Made by a program: the position numbers and the translations under genes. Below, one piece after another: positions 37,025 to 47,705 of a stretch of 64,000 bases of DNA; position 1 is the first letter of the stretch; every line of letters begins with the position of its first letter. Source of the stretch: Dentipellis sp. KUC8613 (taxonomy: Eukaryota; Basidiomycota; Agaricomycetes; Russulales; Hericiaceae); contig NSJX01000016.1 in the NCBI GenBank assembly GCA_002286715.1, forward strand, positions 194,414 to 258,413, given 5' to 3'. The notes below the pieces were generated by a model. The model was not told the DNA's origin. It did not search any database and saw nothing but the letters and a program-made list of their open reading frames with translations.

Positions 37025-39915
37025 TTATCGAGCTTCACTGGAAGCGTTAACACCACTAATTTGTGCCACTGTGAAGTTAGCCTTCTCTTTGAAGACCGAT
37101 GGGTAGCTGTTCATCACATGGGCCAAGGCGCGCATGTCATCGTTATCGAGCATCATAATGGTTACTTTTTGCGCGAGCTTTTGTGTTATGCCGATTGCCT
37201 TCAACATGCGGTATCTACAGCAATATTAGATCTAACAAAACAGACGTCAGTTGCAACAGTCCACTCACATTTTGTCGCCAAGCCTTTGTTTCCCTTGTTG
37301 AAGGGGTATGCTATCGAGTGAATCAATAAACTCGTCTGTCGCCTTCACTACAAGGGGATCAGGCTTGGGAAGAGGTAGACCCGTCAGGTTCGGCGTATTC
37401 GCAAGCCTCCAGATCTCAACGGCTGGCAATTGCCCCAGAGCAGCGATAGTATAGGTGGCTGTGGAACTTGGGGTTGCAGGGGTTGGTGACGCTGCAGCAG
37501 AAGGACCGCGAGATGATAAATCAGGCGTCACCGGCGACTCTTGCAGTGACGCAGTAACTGTCTTCTTAGCTTGAGGTGTCACAGGCATGTCCACCACGCT
37601 CCTTGTAGTCGCAGGGGCAGGCGTGGCCGGCTCTTCGCCATCCTCACTGTCCAACACGGCCTTGGCATCCGCAATCTTGACACGAAGCACCTCGTTATTG
37701 AATAGGCACATGGCGCGCTCACGCTTGGGAAGACTCATAAGCAGGTCTGTGAGCTCCGGGGCACGAGTAGGTTCCAGTCGAGAGATTGCCAGGGCAATGC
37801 GGTCGCGTTCGGACGAAGGGGCCACTGAGCCTGACGGTGATGACGTCCGCGGAGGCGTAGCTAACGAAGCCGAAACCGAAACGGGAGTAGACGGATGCTC
37901 AGGAGCTGAGGCAGTTGCTTGGAGTGCATTAGGATCAAGCAGCCGGGAGTCCTGTGAGATGGCGGGCGAGGGCGACTTCTCAGGAGGCGTCACAGCCGCT
38001 GATATAGCACCACTCAAGTGCGCTCGTGCATATTGGATTTGCTCGTCTAGTTTAGCAGGCTCCTGGATAGCAGCGACGACGTCGCTGAGAGAAAGACCGA
38101 CGAGAGCGTCGACGATCGAATCAACCTCATTCGCGGGGACAGTGTCCATTGATTTCAATCGTCGGCTCAGCTCGCCAGTAAGCACCTCCTTCCGCACCAC
38201 AGGGGAAAGGGCTGAAAGGTCGTCGTAGCGCATAGGCAAGTTGAGAGTACCAGCCAGGGCAGCCTGTATGATATCAGACAAGTGAGACATAGTGGTGCAG
38301 AGGTTAGTACTACGACTTACGTTGTAGTAACTGCCGGACCCTCTCCGTGGCCTCTCCTGCCTCTCGGTGCTGAGCCCACTTGGGGATCCCAAACTCGTGG
38401 ATCTAGCACCAGGGCTGGGCCATCCTGCATAGCTTTCTCCTCCTTCGCTGGCTGTCGGGCTTGTTGCGCCGCTAGCACTCCGAGGATGCCCGTTATGTCC
38501 AGCAAATCGCTGAGCGAGCTTCTCCTGTCTCAATTGCTTCGGCTCGTGCAAGCGAACGACCAACTGTTTGGAGCCCAATAGCATGCCATTCATTCCATGC
38601 ATGGCGGCAGCCGCTATTATCAAGATGAGAAAAGAAGATACAAGACAAGAATCTGACTGACCCACCTTGATCTGGACTCTGGAAGGAAACGAAACCGAAT
38701 CCACGGCTCTCACCGTTTTCGTTTCGCATTACACGCGCACTGACGAAGTGTTGAATAACCTTCAGACGTAGCGTTGACCACTCATGCTTACCTTACGATT
38801 TGCCCATACTGCGCAACGTCAGCTTTGTCGCTACAAGAAAGCTCGCAGTAAAACTCACCTGGCGGAAATACGTGAAAAGCCCATTTGAATCAATAGACGG
38901 ATCAAGGTTCTGTGTCGTGTCTCACGATTTAGAATACCATCAAGCGTGTCTAAATCAGACAAACCTTGCAGAACAGATTGCAGGGGTCGATAAGACCACT
39001 GTGGCTGTTAGAGCCAGGGCCATGAGGAGGAGCAAGTTGAACCTGTTGCCCAGGACCATGAATGAACGGAACAGGCGGGCGAGCGTGGTACGGCGACGCC
39101 CGTGGAGGGGAATACTAGACGTCATAAGTGCCGAGTAATGTACATGCTAGAGGTGACACACCTGCGTGGGATATGGAGCAGGATATGCAGACCCAGACGG
39201 CACAAACGCAGGAGCGTTGGCACTGAACTCGGAAACCGCGCCACTCGCGCGACGTTGCTGATACAGTTGCACGGCGATGTTCTGGCCCTCGACGTCCGCG
39301 CAATGCATGGCTGCTTCTGCGTGTCGAGCATCCTCTTCGCGCCAGAATTCAACCACACCCGTGCCCTTTCCGAAGCCAGCTTGAGTACGAACAGCTGCAA
39401 GAGCACCAAACGGCCGGAAGAGATCGTAAAGCTGAGAATCGGTGTACTCAAGTGGGAGATGCTTGACGAGTCGTGGAGATGCGCTCGGAGGAGGAAGAGG
39501 TGTTGGAGGGGTGGTTGGAGGGTACGGCGAGAGCACCAGCAAGGCCGGGGGCGTGACCCCGACGATTGGGCGGCCCTGCAGCGTTGCAAGTGCCTTCTCG
39601 GCTGCGGGGGCGCGTCAAAAGAAGCGGAAGCAAACGAGGACCAAGATGAATACTACATTCACGGATATAGAGACCTCGCCACGCACCTTTCTCCAGATAT
39701 TTGAACTCTATCGTGCCCGAGAAGATCTTGCCAGGCTCATTCCGGTTAATGTGAGGGCGAAGTGGGGCGCAGGTTGCGAACACCGTTGCCAATGCCTCAT
39801 CTGTGACTTGGGCAGGGAGCCCAGAAATGTACAAGAGTGGGTCATGCAGGTAAGGGTGAGGCTGTGGGGAGTCAGACTCAGACGCATCAGGAGGCGGGCT
39901 GTAATCAGATGCCAT
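37025..39915 (-). CDS. RRM4: Rrm4-like RNA-binding protein with three RRMs and C-terminal MLLE domains
   Basis: RRM1 is in the first exons (DPLLYISGLPAQVTDEALAT, GTIEFKYLEKAEKAL) and RRM2 follows (SPRLVKHLPLEYTDSQLYDL, FGKGTGVVEFW). RRM3 is canonical (CKDLDPSIDSNGLFTYFRQY, NGESRGFGFVSFQSP) and ends KQLVVRLHEPKQLRQEKLAQ. Three MLLE/PABC-like segments follow: LSALSPVVRKEVLTGEL, TDLLMSLPKRERAMCLFNNE, and ATDEFIDSLDSIPLQQGKQR through RALAHVMNSYPSVFKEK. This order of three RRMs then three MLLEs is that of Ustilago maydis Rrm4, which links mRNAs to Rab5a endosomes through Upa1. Pab1 itself has four RRMs and one MLLE, so it fits less well. The linkers are Ser/Pro-rich. Endosomal transport here is inferred from architecture. 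Confidence 0.85.
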
Positions 39916-40482
39916 GGTATTGTGTCGCTATTGGGTCCTGAATTGACAATGCTCAGGGATCAGAGCAAGGAAGGACGACGGACGAGAACGCAAACAAACG
40001 AAGACGAAGACGGGTGGTCCCAGCGAGTGTTGAGGACAAGAACCGAAGGAGAAAAAAGATTCAATCGCTAACACTTTATGATTATGTAACCGTCTCGCCA
40101 CAGCTGCTCGAGGCGGAAATCCAATCCTACCGTTCCTCGAGGTTGACCACACCGAACACGCCTTCGCTGCGCACGACCCCCCGATTTTTGCGATTAATTA
40201 TGTCGGACTTCCACCCCCATTCATGGGATCCTGCTTATCTTCCGCATCTGCACCGATCTCCGCATGCTGCCTCGACGTGCCTGAGATTTCGCACATGCGG
40301 CAAAGGGTGCCCTCTCTCGGAAACATTACGGACGATATGTGGTAAAACGAAGCTGCTCGTTCCCCGTGACACTTTCGTGATGCAAAAAGTCTTTTCGGTG
40401 GACTCAAATATAATACTATCGTCGCCAACCTCGAGAACAACAAAAGCCATACAATCGTGCTTCGCGGTCGGAGAGTTGCGTT

Positions 40483-42726
40483 TCAAGGAACGTAACGGAA
40501 GCCAATTGCCTGGTGAAGCCGATTCATTAAATAGATCCAGGCAGAGAAAATCCTTGACGTGCCTTATCAGCTAGTTCAGACGTATCAACCGTGACACCGG
40601 GGGTAGGCTTGCCCTCTACGCGGTCTCTCCGCTCATTTTCCAGGCGATGGTAAATCTGTGACTTATCGTTGGCTACGATAAGAAGCTCTCGGAGGAAAAA
40701 CGCACCGTAAGGAGGAGCGCACAAAGAGCGCCCAGGAATTGTAAGGCACACGATACTGACATCGTTCGGTCAGTCAACATCCCAAGCAAATATAATATCT
40801 CGCTGTACTCGCGAAGCCTTTTCTACAGAGTGGATATAATTTTAGTATTTTAGTCTCGATGCACTGGTTGAGAACATTCTACGCACATGTATCGCGGTCC
40901 CTCGGTGGCTGGGAACAGATGAGCGCCCAAAATGCTTCCGCATTGCCCGATGGCCATGTATATAGGTGTACCAGTTGCACGCTTTGTTTCTGAACCTAGA
41001 TTATGTGCAACTGCACGGACAAATTAAATACGGTGCAGAGAGGAAGGGGCTGGGTGACAATGACATACACAAAGCCAGGACAATCCCGTTTGTGGTATAG
41101 GCTCCACTGACAATACAAAACGTCGCAAAATACCGGACATGTGGATTGTTAGCTACGGTAAGAAGTAATCTGGTGATAGTCAATACTCTGGCCCAGGAAT
41201 ACAAAGAATGATAACACACAAGTATCCTATCCCTGCTATGGTGCTGGAAACACAGACGAAGAAGCCCCGGTTTTGCAAACGATCGGAGCACCAGGAGGCG
41301 GCAGTTATGACCACGGCACAAACGGCATAAGGTGGGACTGTCAATAACTGCGCGCGAGCGTTTGCTAGGGTCGTAGTGTCAGAAAAAGAAAGGCCATACT
41401 GCCAAGAGAAACGGCCTTACTGAAGCCAAAGGTCTCAATGATGGTAGGAAGGAAGGCCGACAAAGAGGCAAACGCAGTGTTCGTCCCGAAATATATGATA
41501 CCACCTATATATACCTGTGAACATGCGCTGGTCAGTACCTCCCAAGCTACAAATACGTCATTCGCACCCGCCAGTCTTTGAAAGCATCGATAATATGCGC
41601 TGCGGGGAAAGTTAGCACAACAATGTTGCTGAGACGCTTGACTGGGACCTTTGTTCACTGTATACCCAATATCTCCACTAATATCCCGATTTGCGCGCTG
41701 CACTGCAAGTTTGCGCTCGTCTTCATTGAAGAAATTGGTCATTTCCGGTCTATTGGGAAGGAAAGCGATTGCTACCAGACCCATGAACAAGGACGGTATC
41801 CCCTACAGCACGTCCATAGCTATGGTCAATCGACAATTCCTTATTCGAGCTTGGAGCGTACCTCCACAATAAATAGCAGGCGCCAGTCTGAGAAGGGAAG
41901 CTGTGCATGCTGCACGCCGAAGGCAATGAGTCCGCCAAACGCGCCCGAAACGGCAGCGAAGCCAAACCAGTAAGCGAGACGCAAGCCAACTTCGTTCTTC
42001 GTATAGAAGAGGGCTACGGCGCGACTTGTTTAATAAGGCAATATCTAAGAACGATCACAACGTACTGAAGTAGACTGGGATACCAGGGCCGAAGCAAGCC
42101 TCGAAGACGCCCAAGCCAACACGACACACGATCAAGCCTGCCTCGTTAAACCCCGTAGACTAAAGGATCATGTTAGCATGCAATTGTGCAAAATTATCGC
42201 TGGGGATTACCATGAGAGTAGAACAAATGCCCCAACCGATAGCTGCACCTCCCAGCCATAATCGCGGCGGGAAAAGCTTAGCCAGGACTGTACCGGGAAC
42301 CTGACACAATATCTAAACGGACAAAATAAGTTAGTCAGTCGTGCAGAAAGCAGATCACTCGCGTACATAGGAGAAGAAAAAGGCTGAGTTTATCCAGTCG
42401 AACTTTTTCCCAGTCGGGTCGCCGTCGAGCGTGTCTTTCGGGAGGCCTTGAAGACGCGCATTGCCCAAATTACTTCTGTCCAAATCTGCGTTGGGTCAAC
42501 ATTGGCTGCAATTGTAAGCTTCAGTGCGCGACATACAGGCAAAGAGATACATCATGCATGCGATGGGCAAAATCCTGAGGTCGAGCTTGCGTACAAGACG
42601 TCGCTCCGCCAGAGACGTTTCTCGTATTTCTTGTATACCGTTGACAACGACGTCGGGCGCCTCCTTCTCGCGGTCCGCAGGAACGATGTCTTTCTCTTCG
42701 TAGACATCTGTTTCGTTGAGGGACAT
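40483..42726 (-). CDS. MFS transporter, allantoate/nicotinate (ACS) family
   Basis: A 12-helix major facilitator in about a dozen exons begins MSLNETDVYEEKDIV. The first helices read LDLRILPIACMMYLFA then DLDRSNLGNARLQGL, the Dal5/Tna1 signature. More helices follow: WINSAFFFSYILCQVPGTVL, GLGVFEACFGPGIPVYFS, LAYWFGFAAVSGAFGGLIAF, GGIIYFGTNTAFASLSAFLP and GTPIYMAIGQCGSILGAHLF. The C-terminal cytoplasmic tail is YHRLENERRDRVEGKPTPG then VDTSELADK. Simple reading ends at 40527 (ARQGFSLPGSI), but a 53-nt intron with a GC donor (40510-40562) gives AIGFRYVP and a stop at 40483, matching the FRYVP-type end common in this family. It is probably plasma-membrane uptake of a small organic anion or vitamin; the substrate is unknown. 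Confidence 0.85.
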
Positions 42727-43382
42727 CTTGTCCGCAGCTCTCTTGGGGAGCTCTTAGTAGAACGAGGGGAGCGTGACGGTCAGAGCGAGCCGATGCCGAC
42801 CTACCGTACCTTAAGAGTGGGCAAGAGCTATCTTACAATCGCATCCAAAGCCACAGGCTGCCGTTCTTCCCTGACCCACATGAGGAAGAACAACGGAGAG
42901 CCGGTAAGGCGAGAGATTCTGCACTGAAGGCGTTCACTTGCCTTCGAAGTTGCAGTCGCTGTTCGGAAGTGGTCCATGAGGTGGCCCGCGATGACGTTCA
43001 CTATACGAAGTTTTATAGAAGACAGTCAGGTGGAAGTTTGTTACTAGCAGATTTGGCCGAACTCACGTAGAACTCACACCAGTGGGAGTTTTTGAGATCA
43101 CGATGGGGCGTCACTAACCTCTAATTTTGGAGGCGGGGAAATATGAAAAGCATCCGGAAACCCATGCCTCCCCGCAAGCCTCCCGGAATCCTGTCGAATA
43201 GACAACTCCTCGCTACCTGAGATAGAGCTCAGGACACTACGCTCCAACGAGCAAAAAAGAGGTATGGTGCTCGAAGCAAACAAAGATGGTATTGCTCAGT
43301 GCTGGTATCAAGGGGTAGTAATAATCTAAGATGATAGTGTACGGGAATCCAAGTCAAGATAAAGCAATCGAAATAGATCCGA

Positions 43383-44652
43383 TCAGTTTTGAGGTTTGCG
43401 GGAGATCACGAGGTACATGGGTGTGAAGAGCTAAAGAGAGGGAGAACAGTCAGCATTCCGATAGAAGCAACGATCCAAAATGACACATTACCTTGGTCTG
43501 ACCGCCACGCACAAGCGAGTCGCCCGCGACCTTCAAAGCCTCACCAACATCGAACGTACCCTTGGGTAGCAGCCCAACAAACTCCATCAACCGCATGGCA
43601 TTGTGGGTGACAAGCTTGCCGCTCCAGCTCATCCGCCACACGGTGAAGTAATCCCACACGGTCTGAGCTTTCCAGATGTCGCCTTCGAGAGGATAATACC
43701 ATGGGACGGCGTCAGGGCGTTCCGCGAGATCCTCCTCATGCTCGATCTGGAACCCGACAGTCTTCAGGGCCTCCCGAGCCTTGGCAAGAGGGCGCATCTC
43801 AGGAATGCCGTTGCCAAACTCGATTTCGTGAGCGAGGGCCTTGTGCTCGGGGATCGAGGGATCCCAGCGGTCGGTCATGCACCACTCGTAGACACCGAAC
43901 TGCAGGAAGAGTTTATGAGATGGCATGCAAAGAACTTATGATGACATGACGTACGACTCCTCCAGGCTTCAACACCTTGAGGATCTCGCCATACACGCCT
44001 TCCCAGGTAGGGGCGTGGACGGTAGCCTCGATGGCATATACTGGTGTTGTGAGCAATTATGAGTGAAGACCGAAGCTACAAAAGCATGAGACCTACCGGC
44101 GTCAAAGGAATTCTCGCCGAATTGCTCTGACAGCTTCATGAAATCGCCCTTGGCGAACGTAACCTGCTCCTCAAGACCGGCATTCTTGGTATACTTGCGA
44201 GCACGGCCAATCTGGAAGTCGTTGTTGTTCAGACCAACGATCTCCACGTCTGCGAATCGGGCAATTTCACGAGCAGGGCCACCAACACCGCAACCAACGT
44301 CGAGGACACGCATGCCTGGGCGGAGCACCATCTGGGAGGCAAGATAGTGCTCGTGGCGGGCAAGAGAGGCGGCGAAGGATTCGCCCTTGTAGAAACGGGA
44401 GAAGTGGAACGACTGGGCCCAACCATACTCGTAGAGCTCGGTAGCGCCGTCATAATAGCCTGGTGTGATTGTCAGTCTCTAACCTCATTCGGACGACAGA
44501 CGGTTTTATGTACCATTGATGACCTCCGTGTAGTTCTCGACACGGTTATCGGTGTCATTCTTCTTCTCCTTGTTCATGTCCTTTTGCCAGAAGCCAGTGT
44601 AGTTTTCGATACGGTCGCCAACGCGGCCATCTTTCTGGGCGGTGGAAGACAT
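43383..44652 (-). CDS. ERG6: Sterol 24-C-methyltransferase, copy A
   Basis: Five exons (44514-44652, 44097-44459, 43955-44040, 43492-43899, 43383-43430) encode 347 aa. The SAM-binding motif I is [18 protein letters not shown]. The sterol-binding region [20 protein letters not shown] and the motifs [19 protein letters not shown] and [12 protein letters not shown] are typical of Erg6. The enzyme transfers a methyl group from S-adenosylmethionine to C-24 of the sterol side chain (lanosterol to eburicol in most basidiomycetes) in ER and lipid droplets. The gene lies head to head with copy B, their ATGs about 1.05 kb apart. All five exon lengths equal those of copy B, and about 27 of 347 residues differ. 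An SREBP-site-like motif lies 159 bp upstream. Confidence 0.96.
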
Positions 44653-44810
44653 GATCGCTGCTTCGTACCGTTGAGTAAGCAATGTTGGCGACCAGAGAAA
44701 CGCAAATACTCACCCGTGAGGGATGAAAGGAAGGGACGGAGAAAAGAAAAGAGGGTGACGAGAACGAGTGGATAGTCGAACGACTTATGGAGACTTCCCT
44801 TTCCGTAAAA

Positions 44811-44820
44811 ATCACCCCAT
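44811..44820 (-). promoter_or_regulatory. SREBP-site-like element of ERG6 copy A
   Basis: ATCACCCCAT on the plus strand (ATGGGGTGAT as read toward copy A) differs at one base from the classical mammalian SRE-1 ATCACCCCAC and fits the fission-yeast Sre1 site pattern ending CCAT. A matching element in the same relative orientation and at nearly the same distance precedes copy B. Function is inferred. Confidence 0.5.
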
Positions 44821-45517
44821 GAAAGCAATTTCCTATTTTAAGAAGGTATCACCCACGAACCCGTGCAACTGGTCCGCCACACGGGCGCGCTGAATTTGAA
44901 ATGCTAGCTGCGCGTCGTACGAGATCAAGTATGTACCATTTCGAACGGTTCCTCAGTCTCTTGTGACAGTTCGACTTCTGACGGTGTACGAACAGAACAG
45001 GGGCAGGCAACTTCGCGAAATCAAAAACTCGTCTCTCCGCCCGGAGAATCGTCCGTTATGTAGGTACCAACGTCACTACGCAAGGCGTGGGTGATGTAAA
45101 AGAGATAGCGCAAAACCGACAGAGCACTCGGGCACACGAAAATTGTCCCTACGTGCCGGAAGGTCAAAGAACTATTCAATATGCTCGCACGGGTACGCGA
45201 GCCCTCCCTGTGGCACATGACATCCGCCCATTTCAGATTCCGTTCGCGCCAGGCCAGCGCCGAACCGTGGACTACGACTCGCGAACCATCCGAAAATGGC
45301 ACATTATTGCACCCAACGGAGACAGGTCATCCCATTTATCTCCACCTATGGCATCATATCAGTGGCTGGAATAGGTGTCATCCACATGAATACTCGACAT
45401 ATCGCAGATATCTCACGCTGGTAGATTACTAACCACTCGCCGTGCCACCGCCGCGGGTCAAGCCTCGTACGAGAATCGCCAGATATGCCGCCCATTCTAG
45501 GAGAAAAAATTACTGTC

Positions 45518-45527
45518 ATGGGGCGAT
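45518..45527 (+). promoter_or_regulatory. SREBP-site-like element of ERG6 copy B
   Basis: ATGGGGCGAT (reverse ATCGCCCCAT) lies 173 bp upstream of the copy B ATG. It sits in a block that still aligns with the copy A promoter: TCATGGGG, Y, GATT, then TA and GGAA, then a TTCGA-like patch. Confidence 0.5.
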
Positions 45528-45549
45528 TGCTATAGGAAGGACTCAAGCC

Positions 45550-45557
45550 TTTATAAG
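45550..45557 (+). promoter_or_regulatory. TATA-like box of ERG6 copy B
   Basis: TTTATAAG lies 143-150 bp upstream of the ATG, just downstream of the SRE-like element. Copy A has CCATAAGT at the matching place, so this element may differ in strength between the copies. Confidence 0.45.
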
Positions 45558-45699
45558 ACTTTCGATTATATGTTCGCTCTCACAAACGCCCCCCCATTTC
45601 GAATTTCACCATTCTCCGTCGCTTCCTCCATACACCGGTGAGCCCCGATATTCCACTGCTCATCACACATTCCAGAACACCCGACACACGAAAGTGACC

Positions 45700-46967
45700 A
45701 TGGCCTCCACCATCCAGCTAGATGGTCGCGTTGGCGACCGCATCGAAAATTACACTGGCTTCTGGCAAAAGGACATGAACAAGGAGAAGAAGAACGACAC
45801 CGTCAACCGCGTCGAAAACTACACCGAGGTCATCAATGGTACGCGCCTGAGCTTCATAGTCGTCTGACTCGTTTTTGACATTGACATCCCCTACAGGCTA
45901 CTACGACGGTGCTACGGAGCTCTACGAGTACGGCTGGTCCCAGTCGTTCCACTTCTCCCGCTTCTACAAGGGTGAATCCTTCGCCGCCTCTCTTGCCCGC
46001 CACGAGCACTATCTTGCCTCCCAGATGGTGCTCCGCCCAGGCATGCGTGTCCTCGACGTCGGTTGCGGTGTTGGTGGTCCTGCTCGTGAAATTGCCCAAT
46101 TCGCGGACGTGGAGATCGTTGGTCTCAACAACAACGACTTTCAGATTGGCCGTGCTCGCAAATACGCCAAGAATGCCGGTCTCGAAAAGAAGGTCACCTT
46201 TGCCGTCGGCGATTTTATGAAGCTTGTGGAGCAGTTCGGCGAAAACTCGTTCGATGCTGGTCAGTCTCGCCCCACCCCCTGCGATTTGAATTTGTACTCA
46301 CTACTGGGATTCTCAGTTTATGCTATCGAGGCTACCGTCCATGCCCCTTCGTGGGAGGGCGTGTATGGCGAGATCCTCAAGGTACTGAAGCCTGGAGGAG
46401 TTGTGAGTCACCCCGTCTTATATTATTCGCGTGTCATCTCATAGATTCTTCATCCAGTTCGGTGTCTACGAGTGGTGCATGACCGACCGCTGGGATCCCT
46501 CGATCCCCGAGCACAAGGCCCTTGCTCACGAAATCGAGTTCGGCAGCGGCGTCCCTGAGATGCGGCCCCTCGCCAAGGCTCGGGAGGCCCTGAAGACTGT
46601 CGGGTTCCAGATCGAGCATGAGGAGGATCTCGCGGAGCGTCCTGATGTGATTCCTTGGTACTACACCCTGGAGGGCGACATCTGGAAGGCACAGACCGCA
46701 TGGGACTATTTCACGGTTTGGCGGATGAGCTGGAGCGGCAAGCTTGTCACCCACAACGCCATGAAGCTGATGGAAATCATTGGTATGCTGCCCAAAGGTA
46801 CCTGGGACGTCGGTGAGGCTCTGAAGGTCGCCGGCGATGCACTTGTGCGCGGTGGACGCACCAAGGTAATGTCCTTCCTGTTGCCCCAGTGCTGATGGCT
46901 CACTCAATTTCGCGCGCAGTTGTTCACTCCCATGTACCTCGTCGTCGGCCGCAAGCCTCAGAACTAG
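45700..46967 (+). CDS. ERG6: Sterol 24-C-methyltransferase, copy B
   Basis: Five exons (45700-45838, 45897-46259, 46317-46402, 46458-46865, 46920-46967) encode 347 aa, the same exon lengths as copy A on the opposite strand. The SAM motif [18 protein letters not shown] and the Erg6 motifs [20 protein letters not shown] and [19 protein letters not shown] are intact, and the C-terminus is [15 protein letters not shown]. Differences from copy A cluster at the N-terminus (residues 2-7), around the [16 protein letters not shown] segment, and in [17 protein letters not shown]. No substitution falls in the SAM-binding loop. Both copies therefore look functional; whether they differ in substrate (lanosterol or zymosterol) or in timing cannot be read from sequence. 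Confidence 0.96.
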
Positions 46968-47705
46968 TCTGGCTTATGATTGTACCATTGGCCGCGGATT
47001 AATAGGCAAAGACTTTCTACACCATGACTATCTTTTGATACCAGCGCCTCACAATAACATTTTCGTTTGTTTTGAACACCGTAAACGCGTGGCTGCGGTT
47101 TCGCGGACTAGGCGCACGCAATGTTCTTAGCACCTTGTCTAAGTCATTTCCGGTGCACTCTCCGTCCAACGAAATTCACCTGTTCGGCCGCTGATCAGGC
47201 TGAGACTTACGTTTGCCACACGACCTCATGACTCCCGGCGAACATGCTATAGCGGACACACGATGCAATATGATTGGACAGCAGGTATGTAGCTAGCAAA
47301 ACACTTAACGTAGAGCATACAGTGCCTTGCGGCGCAGGTAGTAATTGGTATATAGGCAGGATCCGGATATAAAGTGGCGAAGCGACCCATGTCAAGGCCG
47401 TCGGTAAAGTAACGAAATTAAGGGTCCATCTCCCAAACCGGTCCGACGCCAAAAAGCAAGCATGTAGAATCAATGCATGATGTCACTCGAAAACAGCCGA
47501 TGTCGATGGCGAATTTCACCGCTTGATACGTTTGAATTCGCCCCCAGAACCCACGTCCAAATTTGCCAGTGGCTGTCTGTTACCAGGCGGATTTTGCTGC
47601 TGTGCGAGACCCATCCCTCCCTGTGGCATGGGACGTCGCACGTTATTTGTAGGATGTCTATAGAAAACCAAATTCAACCCCTGGTCGCCTCTAATAGGTG
47701 CGAAT
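46968..47705. other. intergenic between convergent ERG6-B and RAD52
   Basis: It should hold two 3' UTRs. I see no gene or repeat in it. Confidence 0.5.

Noticed and set aside
37587..38228. 213-codon plus-strand open frame
   Set aside because: It is the antisense shadow of the Rrm4-like linker and MLLE region.
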